Shown: positions 11,336 to 22,864 of the stretch, one piece after another
How the letters are laid out: the number at the start of each line of letters is the position of its first letter
Numbering within the stretch: the stretch's first letter is position 1
Assembly (NCBI GenBank): GCA_963576725.1
Contig: OY755241.1
Location: forward strand, 73,916,999-73,980,998
From: Azorinus chamasolen
Taxonomy: Eukaryota; Mollusca; Bivalvia; Cardiida; Solecurtidae
DNA: 64,000 nucleotides
Direction: 5' to 3'
Made by a program: the position numbers and the translations under genes
Notes under the pieces: generated by a model
Databases searched by the model: none
What the model saw: the letters and a program-made list of their open reading frames with translations, nothing else
Told to the model about the DNA's origin: nothing

Positions 11336-12563
11336 CTATATGTCACTAGGCCAGTGTTGCATAAACTGCTGGGGCAATACTCTGTTTGGATTGACAACGA
11401 GGGGAATTGGCTGAAGCTGACCTGTGAACATTGGGTTTATTGGACTTACACCCTGTGCAAAACCTGACAGTGCAGCAAGTTGGTTATGTATAATTTGACT
11501 GGGGATCATGTTTTGCATGGTATCTACACAATTCATTTGTGGCGGGGCTCGCAAAAGTGGGTTTCCTACAGGAGAAGGGATCCGCGGAGCAGTATCCATT
11601 AAGGGCAGTATTACTTACATTGGGACAGGAAACTTCAGGTGAGGGATTCGTATCTGAATTTACACACTGATTTGTCAGCTCATTCAGGTTGCTCGGTATA
11701 GTCTCAAGAACCGTTGGAATAGACTCTAATCTGTTTGCATTTGCGTATCTACTCCATTCTGGTAACTCATTATGAATGAATTGACCATCTTGGATTAACT
11801 TTGCAGGGTAAACAATTTGGACTTTTGATTGCCGGGAATTTCCTCTCAGTTCCTTGTACCTAGGCATTAATCGTGAACGCGCTTCCTGTATTTCCTTTGG
11901 ATAATCATAATCCACAGAGAACGGTGTATTTTTCAGCCATCCCACATTGCTCATGATGTCTTCAGTATCACAAAAGCCCCTGAATTTTGCAATAATAGGT
12001 CTTCTCTGAAAAGGCTTTCCGATCACACGTCCCCTAAGTCGATGTGCCCTAGCAATATAAATTCTCGTGGGGTCCATATCGAGATGATTCGCCAAAAACT
12101 CTCGTACTAGCTGAAAGCAGTTCTCGCTCCTGTTTTCTGCAATTCCTCTGAAAATTATATTGTTCCTGCGAGACCTTGCTTCTGTGTCGATCGATCTATA
12201 GGCCAATGTTTTAGCAGGTCTGTTTGAGAATTTGTGACATGTATCACTTGCCCAAGTTTTGCGCTCATACCAATCAGTGATTTTCTCCATGCCACGAGAA
12301 CAGTTAACTTGAATGACTCTGATACATTTAAGATCATCATATATACATGTCAATTTATTGTCAATTATGCTGTTCACAAAGTCTTGTCTAGAGAGCTCTC
12401 CCGAAAATGTACGTACCTCATTGTTGGTTTGGAGCTCTTGTGACATTTCAAATGTTTTCTTTGTTTGCATCGAAAAATCACCCATATTTGCCATTTCCGA
12501 TATTATCCGATATTTAAGTTTTATCCACCTATAACTTTCAATAGTCCATAAGTATCGCCACAA
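11336..12563 (-). pseudogene. LINE-1: ORF1 (L1-type RRM/CTD protein)
   Basis: A 359-codon frame (12563-11484), with a second short frame continuing to 11336. Residues ~130-230 hold RRNNIIFRGIAENR and IARAHRLRG, matching the RRM-like and C-terminal domains of L1-type ORF1 proteins that bind LINE RNA. The tail is Pro/Asn/Ser-rich. The first start codons are not reliable. A linker at 11330-10790 continues toward ORF2 with an Arg/Ser-rich stretch (11173-10943). Confidence 0.65.
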
Positions 12564-12745
12564 ACAAATTTTACATTCCTTGCTTTATCAGCACAAAATT
12601 TAAATTTTCACTTGCCCACAAAAAACCTTGACCATACTGTCCGCCATATTTAATTACACATGTCACATAACAAGAAAGTATTTATACTGAAGACAGCTAC
12701 TTTGAAAGAACTATAAATGTTTTGATAATATATTTGTGTATGTCT

Positions 12746-14763
12746 TCAGGTGTAGGGCGAAAGACATGAGCCTTCCGCAAGACAGATTTGCCAAGTGTGT
12801 TTTCCTGGACGTGCAAAAAGACACTTGAAAAAAAGCAAGGCACCAAAGTTGAGAGTTTTGGCACGCTGTGATACAAGGAGAAGATTATTAAAATACCTTT
12901 TAAATACCAGAGAACCAGCGTATGTTGCACAATAGTTAGATATTGTCATCAATGAACTTGATGTTGGAGCCAGTGAGGAAATTGAACCAATGGAAATTGA
13001 AGTTATTGCTATTTCAGAGCCTGAGATTGAATCAGCAGTGATAAAAGCAGATTCAGAAGTGCAAACATGAAAACTACCAGCCTTCAGCATCCACAACTTT
13101 GAGAAAGATTCAGCAGCTGTTCACTTTTACACTGGTCTTGAAAATTATGACAAATATTCTGAAAATGGGTGATCCCTCGAAAGCAAAAGTAGAAATGCAA
13201 AAAGAGAAAATTGCAGACTCGGTTTTATTGAGTCTGTTCATGAGTAGTATTTAAAAGTGCAACACTACTCACGCCCCCTAGCACCGGCTTAAGCAGTATT
13301 CAATTTTCAAAACTAATAACATGAAAACTAATGATCCCGAAGGACCAGAAAATATAACAACACTGAGAATGAAGTACGGGGCGACTTTTTACGACCGCCA
13401 CACAAGCACTTAACACCTGCTGTTGTGAAGTACATATATTCTGAAAATGGGTGATCCCTCGAAAGCAAAAGTAGAAATGCAAAAAGAGAAAATTGCAGAC
13501 TCGGTTTTATTGAGTCTGTTCATGAGTAGTATTTAAAAGTGCAACACTACTCACGCCCCCTAGCACCGGCTTAAGCAGTATTCAATTTTCAAAACTAATA
13601 ACATGAAAACTAATGATCCCGAAGGACCAGAAAATATAACAACACTGAGAATGAAGTACGGGGCGACTTTTTACGACCGCCACACAAGCACTTAACACCT
13701 GCTGTTGTGAAGTACATATATTCTGAAAATGGGTGATCCCTCGAAAGCAAAAGTAGAAATGCAAAAAGAGAAAATTGCAGACTCGGTTTTATTGAGTCTG
13801 TTCATGAGTAGTATTTAAAAGTGCAACACTACTCACGCCCCCTAGCACCGGCTTAAGCAGTATTCAATTTTCAAAACTAATAACATGAAAACTAATGATC
13901 CCGAAGGACCAGAAAATATAACAACACTGAGAATGAAGTACGGGGCGACTTTTTACGACCGCCACACAAGCACTTAACACCTGCTGTTGTGAAGTACATA
14001 TATTCTGAAAATGGGTGATAGTTTATTTGTAGAAGACCAGTTCTTTATTGTGTTAGTGAAATTAAGGAGGCATACATCGACTTTTGAGCTCTCAAGAATG
14101 TTTAGTGTTGCTGAAAGTTCTATTTCAAACATTGATATCACTTGGATTTTATTCATGGAGAAACAGTGGAGAGAAGTGAACATTTGGCCAAGTCAGGAGT
14201 TAGTCAGGTTTGTCGTTCCAAATAGTTTTAGAAGAAACTATCCACGTTTGAGAGTCATAATTGATAGAACTGAATGCCCCTTAAAGAAACCTCAGAACCC
14301 AACAGCAAAGCAGACAACGTTCTCAACATACAAGAACAGAAACACTGTCAAAGCTGGTGCTTCACCAGGAGGCCTGATTTCATATGTTTCTCCTGCGTAT
14401 TGTGGATCTACCAGTGATCGACAAATTGTAGAGCGTAGTGCTCGTACAAAGATGTGCTCTAGGTATGACAGCTTTATGGCAGACAAAGGGTTTAATGTCC
14501 ATGATATTTTTGACCCGCACGACGTGCATGTCAACATCCCAACTTTCTTTAAGAAAAAGAACCGTATGCCTGGTGAAACTGATCAGGGATTGGAATATAT
14601 CCAGTAAACGGGTTCACATTGAAAGAATTATAGGACTTGCGAAAACATTTCACATTCTAACAGAGCCGATGTCTGCGACAGAAACAAGAATGCCATCCCA
14701 TATCATTTTCTCATGCTTTATATTATGTAATTTCAGGAACAACATTGTGTCGCCGTATGCATA
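12746..14763 (+). pseudogene. IS4EU/ISL2EU-type (PIF/Harbinger-like) DDE transposase, broken
   Basis: The best part, 14011-14604, reads FFIVLVKLRRHTSTFELSRM (helix-turn-helix_4 type), then RVIIDRTECPLKKPQN with the first catalytic Asp, TFSTYKNRNTVKAG, SPGGLISYVS, and SFMADKGFNVHDI with the second Asp. A frameshift near 14580 moves the end into another frame, where RVHIERIIGLAKTF supplies the catalytic Glu and FILCNFRNNIVSPYA the tail. The 12746-13160 segment, with stops, ends in an HFYTGLENYDKYSENG-like stretch that belongs just before the HTH; it is separated from it by three copies of a 282-bp repeat (13158-14010). Stops, frameshift and insertion show it is inactive. No YqaJ partner was seen. 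Confidence 0.75.
13158..14010. repeat. Triplicated 282-bp unit interrupting the transposase
   Basis: Three near-identical 282-bp copies, each starting TATTCTGAAAATGGGTGATC; open frames inside recur exactly 282 bp apart. The unit is a dispersed repeat (copies at 30.5, 47.4, 56.6 and 57.1 kb). Near identity of the copies implies a recent tandem expansion. Confidence 0.85.
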
Positions 14764-15050
14764 ATCAATGAAAGTGTGTAAAGGTCAATGGATAAATATC
14801 AACATACGTATTTTATCCAGTCACCAGGCTTCTCTAGTGACATAATAAAGGGGGTGCAAATAAACTTAGGTTTATTAGGTTACTTCCGGTAGTGGAAGGT
14901 TTATTAGGTTAGTAGATAGGCGTAATGATTCTATAACCATGGAACTATTTTAGTTTTCTGTAAATATTCATAAACATGTTGATGGAATAGATCTAACAGA
15001 TCTATTTCGTCACCAGAAGAATTATTCAAATGAGAAAAAATAAAAATAAT

Positions 15051-15146
15051 TGGCTACAGCTGGATTCGAACCCGCGCCTGATCCTACAAAAACTAATTCT
15101 AATCTCTCAAGATACGTCGCCCTTACCGATTACGCCACTGAGGCCA
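15051..15146 (-). ncRNA. tRNA-like sequence, probably a SINE head or tRNA relic
   Basis: Read on the minus strand it has a pol III A box (TGGCGTAATCGG) and a perfect B box (GGTTCGAATCC) within a 5-bp T stem having one mismatch, about 96 nt in all. The acceptor stem pairs at only four positions and the anticodon arm is irregular, so a working tRNA is unlikely. The ends TGGC...GCCA are complementary. Confidence 0.45.
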
Positions 15147-15682
15147 CATACAAAATAACGTTGATTTATCACTTTTAATAATTTAATCCACCGCTGGCAA
15201 AACCCGTTTTTGATAAAATCAAACCTGGAAGCAAAGATTGACAGATAAATAGTAAATGTTTTCTTTTCACTCTCATGATTATTTGATTGATAAACTCTTA
15301 CAGGGGCGGTGATAGTCATAAACCTAAATTAGCCTGTTCAGTTCCATCGATTTCTGAGTGACGTTAGGTAGAATCTAAAAATAGAAACCGAGACTACGTA
15401 ACTCGAATTTGACCAAAGATTATAGATCATGTCTGTTTGAAATAACTCATCGACCCCTCGATTCAAATCATCTTATTTTTCAAATTCAACCACGTTTCCC
15501 TTCTAGTAATACAAGTATCGAAACTATATTCCTCTGCGGTAGCTCATTCGATCTATTTACGTCAAAATGGAAGTGAAAAGGGAGGGATCCGTTGATCGAA
15601 AAACTGCATTTTCAATGTAAATTATTTCAAGAGTGTTATGAGTCTATAAAAAAGACATTTAACTATATTGACTGGATAAATC

Positions 15683-15820
15683 GAATAATAGGTTAGTGCC
15701 GTAGATGGGACGCCTTTATCCGACTCGGAGAGAAAACAGTTGAGGCTCGGCAAGCCTCGCCTCAACGTTTTCTCCCCTCGTCGGATAAAGCGTCCCATCT
15801 ACGGCACTAACCTATTATTC
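15683..15820. repeat. GC-rich 138-bp near-perfect palindrome
   Basis: GAATAATAGGTTAGTGCCGT at the left is repeated inverted at the right (ACGGCACTAACCTATTATTC). Arms of about 60 bp include GATGGGACGC and GAGAAAACAGTTGAGGC; the centre is a GAGGCTCGGCAAGCCTC loop. Probably a fold-back MITE unrelated to the TTAA families. Confidence 0.8.
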
Positions 15821-15921
15821 TCTATATCTTTGTTATTGCATATTGTTTATGTACTTCCAGCAACCTTTTCCAGAATTCACTAGATATATGTCGGTGCACA
15901 AAGTGGTCTTCTGTTATTTAC

Positions 15922-16341
15922 AAAAGTACAAAAATGAGTCATGCAGGAAACACCACATACAGAACAAACACTCGCCCGAACAGCAACACAACAGCAAATG
16001 TACATAACTAGAAAAAACAAGAGACGCACAAAGACAGAACAAACATACAATTGGAATGAATGAATGAATGGTGTTTTACGGCCCATCGACACTGATGGTC
16101 ATATAGAGCCGAAAAACATACAATTGGAGGAAGATGGAAGTACCGCCTTGGAACGGTCAGTGACAAAAGCCACTGGGGGATTAAACCGGTTTATGGGCGC
16201 CCAACCTCACTCTTATTCCATCCCCACCCTAAAAGACAGACTGTGTAAATAAACGTATCCCCTCTCCGACTAATCTACAACAACCGCGACGGCAAATACA
16301 ATGGTAAAGTGCATGTATAACGAAAAAACATTTAATTGAAG
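15922..16341 (+). repeat. Dispersed repeat R-B with internal insertion
   Basis: Same modules as the 4.7-kb copy. Extra bases at about 16053-16112 (AATG repeats then TGGTGTTTTACGGCCCATCG) split it. It ends AACATTTAATTGAAG. Confidence 0.7.
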
Positions 16342-16390
16342 ATACAAGTTCATTTCTATATACAGTTAGAATTCGCTATCTTGAACTTAT

Positions 16391-16555
16391 ATAGCTTGAA
16401 CTCTCCTATTGTATGTTTGTTTTGTCTTTGTGCGTCTCTTGTTGTTTTTTCTACCTATGTACATTTGCTGTTTCCTTGTGTTGCTGTTCGGGCGAGTGTT
16501 TGTTCTGTATGTGGTGTTTCCTGCATGACTCATTTTTGTGCTTTTATGGAAAAGT
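16391..16555 (-). repeat. R-B repeat, inverted partial copy
   Basis: The reverse complement of the R-B head (GTGTTTCCTGCATGACTCAT at its right end), facing the preceding copy and forming an inverted pair with it. Confidence 0.7.
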
Positions 16556-16619
16556 TAATTTTAAAAGTTTAGCCCTGCAACAATTTACAATACATAATTG
16601 TTAAACATGTATCACTGTG

Positions 16620-17050
16620 CAATTCTATAGACACATCCTGAGACGGGTAAGTGCAGGTCGAAAGTAATGCTGAAAGCTCCTACATGAGCTTTTAGAATTA
16701 CTTTAGACGTGCATTAAGCTGTGAAGTCGTGGACTAGAGAAATTGTCCAGATTAGATATTAGATGACTTGAATTCCTGTTATCGCAAAGTAATTCTAACT
16801 GTCCATTGAAGTTAGAGATATTCAGGAACAACGCTGTATATTTAGCTCACCAGAGCACTTTTGTTCCCAGCATGAGCTTTTGTGATCAACTGGTGTCCGT
16901 TGCGCGTCGTTACTAAATTACATCAAGTAGTGTGTATTAAAGACAGGTGACTGCTTCAAGCAAGGTGAAAGTAAAACGGAACGCTCCCTCCCTACATACC
17001 AACTATTTAACACAATTAAGTGGCCGTCATAGAGAGGTTTTACTGTAACC
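16620..17050. mobile_element. Decayed family F (TA-type) fold-back copies
   Basis: 16640-16725 is a hairpin (TGCAGGTCGAAAGTAATGCT / ATTACTTTAGACGTGCATTA) with centre AAAGCTCCTACATGAGCTTT. 16920-17050 carries AGACAGGTGACTGCTTCAAG and ends GAGAGGTTTTACTGTA. An AGCTCACC...GAGCTTTTG scrap lies between them at 16845-16900. Confidence 0.55.
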
Positions 17051-17073
17051 TGTTACTTGATAGAAAGACCTTT

Positions 17074-17280
17074 TAAACCTTTCCCAGTTCTATGTTTATT
17101 CCAAATTTCAATACCTACTCAATATAAATGAACATAATAGTTATAATGAAATATGGAAGGGGGCAGTGTAGCTTTTTTAGAAGGTAAACAAACAAATCTA
17201 TATCATGTCAAAAGCAAACAGAGTAGACTCTGATCTTAGTCTTCTCTGTTTGCAAATGTGTGAAAACACGTTAGATTTAG
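17074..17280. mobile_element. Family A TTAA MITE, right end decayed
   Basis: AACCTTTCCCAGTTCTATG and TTCAATACCTACTCAATA in the left arm; GTAGACTCTGATC facing a shortened right arm TCTCTGTTTGCAAATGTGTG. Confidence 0.65.
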
Positions 17281-17374
17281 ATTTTAAGATACACATATTT
17301 CATTGGTTTTCAAAAAAAAAATGATAACATGTATTCTATTGAATTCATGATTTTATGCTATGATGCCGATTTTT

Positions 17375-18215
17375 AGCTCACCTGAACCAAAGGCTCAGGA
17401 TGAGCTTTTGTGACCGCTATTTGTCCGTCGTCCGGCGTCCGTCGTCCGTCCACATTTTCAAACGACATCTCCTCTGAAACTGCTGACCCGATTTTAACCA
17501 AATTTTATCAGAAGCATCAGTGGCTAGGGGTAACGTAACGTTGTTCACATTATGACCCCCGGGCCAAAAATGGCCCCGCCCAAGGGCTTATCAGTTTTTC
17601 ATAGGAAAATCTTTAAAAATCGTCTCCTCTGAAACTGTAAGGCATAGACCTTTGATATTTTGCATGTAGCATGATCTAATGGTCTTCTACAAAGATTGTT
17701 CAAATTATGACCCAGGGGCCAAAAATGGCCCCTCCCAAGGGCTTATCAGTTTTTCACAGGAAAACCTTTAAAAATCTTCTTCTCTGAAACTGCAAGGCCT
17801 AGACCTTGATATATGGCATGTAGCATGATCTAATGGTCCTCTACGAAGATTGTTCAAATCATGACCCAGTGGCCAAAAATGGCCCCGCCCAAGGGCTTAT
17901 CAGTTTTTCATAGGAAAATCTTTAAAAATCTTCTTCGCTGAAACTGTAAGGCCTAGACCTTTGATATTTGGCATGTAGCATGATATAATGGTCTTCTACA
18001 AAGATTGTTCAACTTACGACCATGACCTCTGGGCGAAACTTGGCACTGGCTTATCAGTTTTTCATGGGAAAAATATATTATTTTTCTCTGACCTTTAATT
18101 ACCTTTAATTAATGGCATACTGCTTTGCCTTGTGGTTCTCTACCAAGGTTGTACAAATGATTGCCCCGTCCCTGGGGTATCTCAGGTGAGCGCTTCAGGG
18201 CCTCATGGCCCTCTT
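17375..18215. repeat. Tandem array of ~155-bp units with AGCTCACC head
   Basis: Starts AGCTCACCTGAACCAAAGGC, followed by a CCGTCGTCCGGCGTCCGTCG run, then four to five copies of a unit containing AAACTGTAAGGC, GCATGTAGCATGATCTAATG, CAAAAATGGCCCC and GGGCTTATCAGTTTTTCA. Ends near TCAGGTGAGCGCTTCAG, roughly inverse to the head (AGCTCACCTGA). Confidence 0.8.
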
Positions 18216-18219
18216 GTTA

Positions 18220-18836
18220 ATTTTGGTAATGACATTTTAAGATCTTCATTTCTATTACTCTTTTCGTTCGACATGTGTTTCAAAATATTTCCCTATCCTT
18301 TCAGTTTCTCTCTCTGTTTACAAAAAAATTAATGTTTGTTATTTAGTGAAAGCATCCAAGCTCTCAGGTTTACTCGTTCGCTTATAGAAACTATTTAAAC
18401 CAGTTTGAAACAGTCCTCAAGCATCAGGTTGATAAGAGCTTGACTTGCATCGAATTCTGACCAGTAAGATACTTAAGCATGATCTTGACTTGAACAGTTT
18501 TATTAACACATGGTTTGATCCAGAGATTATAAACTTGAGAATGGACTTTGTGCTAAAGACTCAAAACTTATTCATACTCCTGTGTAGAAACAATCACATT
18601 TATTGTCAGATTTTCTGTAAATTGATCATAATTTTGTTTGTTTTACAACCCGGGCGAGAGCTACGGATAAACGGGCTTACCCAAGTAAAAAAAAAACATT
18701 GTCGTTGCCATGATTGCTTAACCCAACCTTTGAAGAGACGAATCTAAAGAGTGGTCACAGCACAGGGTTTTGGTGGAGAAATAACGAAGAAATGTTTTCT
18801 TTAGGCATCTATCTGGAACTCTGTGGAGCGGCTCTG
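18220..18836. other. Non-coding stretch
   Basis: No gene recognised. 18720-18775 holds a decayed AAGAGTGGTCACAGCACAGG scrap of the palindrome seen intact at 51.6 kb. Confidence 0.4.
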
Positions 18837-19059
18837 ATAACCCTTTCCTCCATGAATATTTATGTAAGTAATAATGACACCATGGATATCAACAAGATTA
18901 AGTAGTTATAGCACGTGGAATGTTTGGTCATGGCAGAAATTATATTATAATACATGTATAAGCAAATAGAGCAAATCTTGATCAGACGGCTCCTATAGGA
19001 GCTGTCTGATCTGGGTTTAATCTGTTTGCAAAAGGCATATTTATGGAGAAAAGGGTTAA
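18837..19059. mobile_element. Family E TTAA MITE
   Basis: Left ATAACCCTTTCCTCCATGAA, right TATGGAGAAAAGGGTTAA; centre CAGACGGCTCCTATAGGAGC with arms pairing to GCAAATAGAG/TCTGTTTGC. Confidence 0.8.
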
Positions 19060-19439
19060 AAGACAAAGAGGGAAAGAGACATGAGAGGAAAAACTTGATA
19101 AGGTTGAGAGTTAAGTAATACACCTGTCAAACTTTTATTTACAGTTGAACCAAAAACACATATCAGCCAAATTTTAATTTACAGTTGAAATGAAAACAGT
19201 CTATACATTGGTTATAGCATAAACATGGCCACAGATCCGAAGTGTGATCTCCGATCTGGAACCAACACTGTTTGTCCAAAGTCATTTGATTCGGTTGCTA
19301 TTGGCATTGACTAAAACACGTTCACATGTTAATATTTTTTATAGAAGAACATGTTAAAGAATGCAGACCTTTATTGATTTCTGTAAAACAGCTCCAGTAT
19401 GCTGATTATATTTGCAAAAAAAGTCATTGTCCCTGTAAA

Positions 19440-19560
19440 TTGGAATGTCTGCTTTATCACATAAGCAAAAAGAGCAGGCCCTGATCAGATGGTTCCTATA
19501 GGAGCTGCCTGATCAGGGTGGATCCTGTGTGGTTTCTTGTCCGGTGAAAAGATTGCAGCT
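19440..19560. mobile_element. MITE core fragment
   Basis: CATAAGCAAAAAGAGCAGGC, TGATCAGATGG, centre TTCCTATAGGAGC, CTGATCAGGG; the termini are not recognisable. Confidence 0.5.
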
Positions 19561-19851
19561 TTTCAGTGCAAGATACTTAAACTTTAAACTTGCCATATTT
19601 AATAAATTTACAACAAGCATACATAGCACAGTTCTGATGTGTTTGCAATGTCCACAGGGCCCTTCTCCTGCTCTGCATTCACACTAAGCTTCATGAACAT
19701 AACCATTCTTATGTAAAGAAATGTCAACAATGTAGTTTATTTGTTTCTCATTTCGGCTTTGCAAGCACTTCTTACAAATTGTAGAGATTCTGTGGAATAT
19801 AGACGAAGGTATAAAAGGTTCTTTTCTTCTTAAAGATCCACAATCTTCTCA

Positions 19852-20029
19852 TCAAATCCAACTTGATATTGGTATCAAGTATTCAATAGCCTTTTTTGAT
19901 GTGACTGGTGCCATCTTTGTGTCTGAGTTGACATCTCTGTACCCAGTGCTTTTTGGAATACTCATGGTGAATTCTGACAGAAGGTCTTCATGCTGACTGA
20001 AGTGTTGATTTCTGTCATAAGCTTCCAGT
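19852..20029 (-). CDS. Possible terminal coding exon, unknown protein
   Basis: On the minus strand a good acceptor (TTACTTTTCATTTCAG) is followed by one base and then 59 codons, of which the last is a TGA stop (19854-19852). The predicted peptide begins LEAYDRNQHFSQHEDLLSEF and is polar, with no membrane segment. It ends SSWI-stop, whose last three residues S-x-I fit a class I PDZ ligand. I recognise no family. No upstream exon was identified; the adjoining minisatellite (20.3-22.7 kb) would lie in the upstream intron. A chance frame cannot be excluded. Confidence 0.35.
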
Positions 20030-20314
20030 CTGAAATGAAAAGTAATTTACCTTTAAATCTGGTGCACAGTAAATGGTACACACCAAGTTAGCATCGGGGT
20101 TAAACAATCAGGTTTCTTATATTTGTTCAAGTATCATTTTTATACAGATTAACCCATATCCCATTAAGTATTTTTGTAAAAAATATTGACATCATGAATA
20201 ATGTTCATTAATTGTCATTGAGCAAAACAGGACAGATATATGTGCTTATTAACCCTTAGCTGCTTTAAATATTTCTCCATTTTAATTCTTAGTCTAAAAT
20301 AAAGTTTTCAATTT

Positions 20315-21105
20315 AAAATATATCTCCATTGGCTTTTGCAATTTTCTGCTGTGGAGTGTCTAAAATGGAGGAACATTCCTTCTTATGCACTCTTGACAGA
20401 CACAAAAGAATTTTGTTTGGAGGAATATTGCTTCATTTGTATTCTAAGTCTACCATAACGTTTTCAATTTGGAGAATTATTCCTCCATTAGTTTTTTCAA
20501 TTGTCTGATGTGGAGGGTCTAAAATGGAGGAACATTCCCCCATATGTACTCTTGACAAACAATTAATAATTTTACGTATTTTAGTTTGGAGCAATATTCC
20601 TCCATTTTTATTTTCAGTCCACACTAAAGTTTTCAAATTGGAGGAATATTCCTCCATTTTTATTCTTATTTCCCCCCCCCCCCCCCCCACTAAAGTTTTC
20701 AATTTGGAGGAATATTCCTCCACTGGCTTTTGCAATTGTCTGATGTGGAGGGTCTAACATGGAGGAACATTCCCCCTACGTATTCTTGACAAACATTTAC
20801 GATTTTAGTTTGGAGGAATATTCCTCCATTTTTATTCTTAGTCCACAATAAAGTTTTCAATTTGGAGAAATATTCCTCCGTTGGCTTTTGCAATTATCTG
20901 AGTTGGAAGGTCTAAAATTGAGAAATAATCCCCCATATGTACTCGTGACAAACATTTAATATTTTAGTTTGGAGGAACATTCCTCCATTGGCTTTTTGCA
21001 ATTGTCTGATGTGGAGGGTCTAAAATAGAGGAACATTCCCCCATATGTACTCTTGACAAACACTCAATACATTTGTGTATTTTAGTTTGGAGGAATATTT
21101 CTCCA
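20315..21105. repeat. Palindromic minisatellite, left part
   Basis: Degenerate ~110-120 bp units built round GGAGGAATATTCCTCC, a perfect 16-bp palindrome, alternating with GGAGGAACATTCCCCC, GCAATTGTCTGATGTGG and TACTCTTGACAAAC. A C-run sits at 20671-20690. Minus-strand open frames here are repeat by-products. Confidence 0.85.
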
Positions 21106-22285
21106 TGTCACAATTTTCTCAGGCTGGGAAACTAAGAAAATGGTGATTTCAAATTCGTTTAAGTAGTAACTAACTAAATAGTGAGACTGGTTATACTACA
21201 ATACAATTTTATTAAAATATGACTATACAATATTCTACAAGCACCTCTAATGCATATCACGCAATATCTGTATTGCTAAACTGAATTGTTATTGTAATCT
21301 ACAGTTAAATAACACACACTATTTAGCAAAATATGCAGCTAATGTCTACAGCAGTCAGTTCTATATCTGCACAGTCACTTCACCTCTCACTGAAAGTCTG
21401 TAATGTCCAAACTCCTATACCCCACACAGGGAAAACTAAACGTCACACAGACGATAAATTATACTAACCACACAGACTAAAATGTATAGTATAGGTCACA
21501 CAGACACAATAAATGTATCTTAGTCATTCATATACAACGTATATATTGGCCACACAGACAATAATTGTCACACTGACGTGTATATATACTACCAGTTATT
21601 ATTAAATAACCATTTGTCACACAGACAAAAAGACAGACTTTGCAAACACTCGGTATAATGAAGGCAACAGTGTTGATATCTACGTGATGACTACAAACGC
21701 TACTCCAGCCTATCCATTGCCATGCATAAGACTGCTTCAAGGCATGGGAGCCGTATTAACGTGAACTCTCACAGACAACATACTAGGCCAGCCACTCGGT
21801 CCAAATAACAGCATTAATCGGGTCTTTACAGGGCCATAATTGGGAGCCATAATTGCCGTAGTGTGAAACGCCTTCTATAGTAGCATGCTTCCAATGTCCA
21901 AGCATTTCTATATGTTCACTTTATGAAGGTTAGCTTAGTAATGACAATCCTACACAGAGCAGAGAACACACAACTATCCACTAGTCAAGCTTGACTGATA
22001 AACACAATAGCCTCGGTACACTTTTAAACGCACAGGCACTTGATTCCTTACTGCATTATGTACCTACACACTACTTGGCCAGCAATTCTACATGTATATA
22101 ACTAAGTCAACCCTGATATACAACCAATATAGAACACTATCTACACTTACACATCCCAGGTTACTATACAAAAACATGTTAACTACTCACTGGCTAACCA
22201 AACACATATGAAAAAATCTGTAAATATACTGCTTGACCACACTGACCTCACAGGATGTTGGTTCACAAATAACAAATACTTGTCA
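21106..22285. mobile_element. Solo LTR (1180 bp) in the minisatellite
   Basis: Begins TGTCACAATTTTC and ends ATACTTGTCA (TG...CA), flanked on both sides by CTCCA (21101-21105 and 22286-22290), a 5-bp target duplication. Removing it with one CTCCA restores the host repeat (AATATTTCTCCA then TTTTTATTC). Repeated CACACAGAC motifs and an AATAAA at 21508 lie inside. No internal retroviral coding region, hence a solo LTR; superfamily (Gypsy or Bel/Pao) not determinable. Confidence 0.65.
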
Positions 22286-22720
22286 CTCCATTTTTATTCT
22301 TAGTCCATACAAAAGTTTTCAATTAGGAGGAATATTCCTCCATTGGCTTTTTGCAATTGTCTAATTCGGAGGGTCTAAAATGGAGGAACATTCCCCCATT
22401 ACTTTTGACAAACATTTAATATTTTAGTTTGGAGGAATATTCCTCCATTGACTTTTGCAATTGTCTGATGTGGAGAGTCTAAATTGGAGGAACATTACCC
22501 CATATGTACTCTGGCCAAACACTAAATACTTTAGTTTGTAGGAATATTCCTCCATTTTTGTTCTTAGTTTACAATAAAGTTATCAAGCTGGAGGAACATT
22601 CCTCCAATGGCTTACGCAATTGTCTATTACTTTAGGTGTGAAATAAAGGATTGACATGTATCTTTGATTTCTGTCCTTTCTTCTTTCCACAAAGATGCAG
22701 GAATATTCCTCCAAATATTC
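22286..22720. repeat. Palindromic minisatellite, right part
   Basis: Continuation of the GGAGGAATATTCCTCC array after the LTR, with progressively decayed units ending about GGAATATTCCTCCAAATATT. Confidence 0.8.
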
Positions 22721-22864
22721 TAGTTATACAGAGTCTGCCCCCAAATCGCCCCCACCCTAAAGAGAGGATAGAAGTGTCAAATCCTCTTTAAAAACTCCAG
22801 TTAACAGTATAAGTATTATATTACAGTAGGCATGATCACATGATTCAATGGCAGCACATACGCG

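Noticed and set aside
13300..13764. Two identical 60-residue proteins
   Set aside because: They are the same stretch of the 282-bp tandem unit read twice.
20433..20893. Minus-strand EEYSSKLKTL repeat frames
   Set aside because: Translation of the GGAGGAATATTCC minisatellite.
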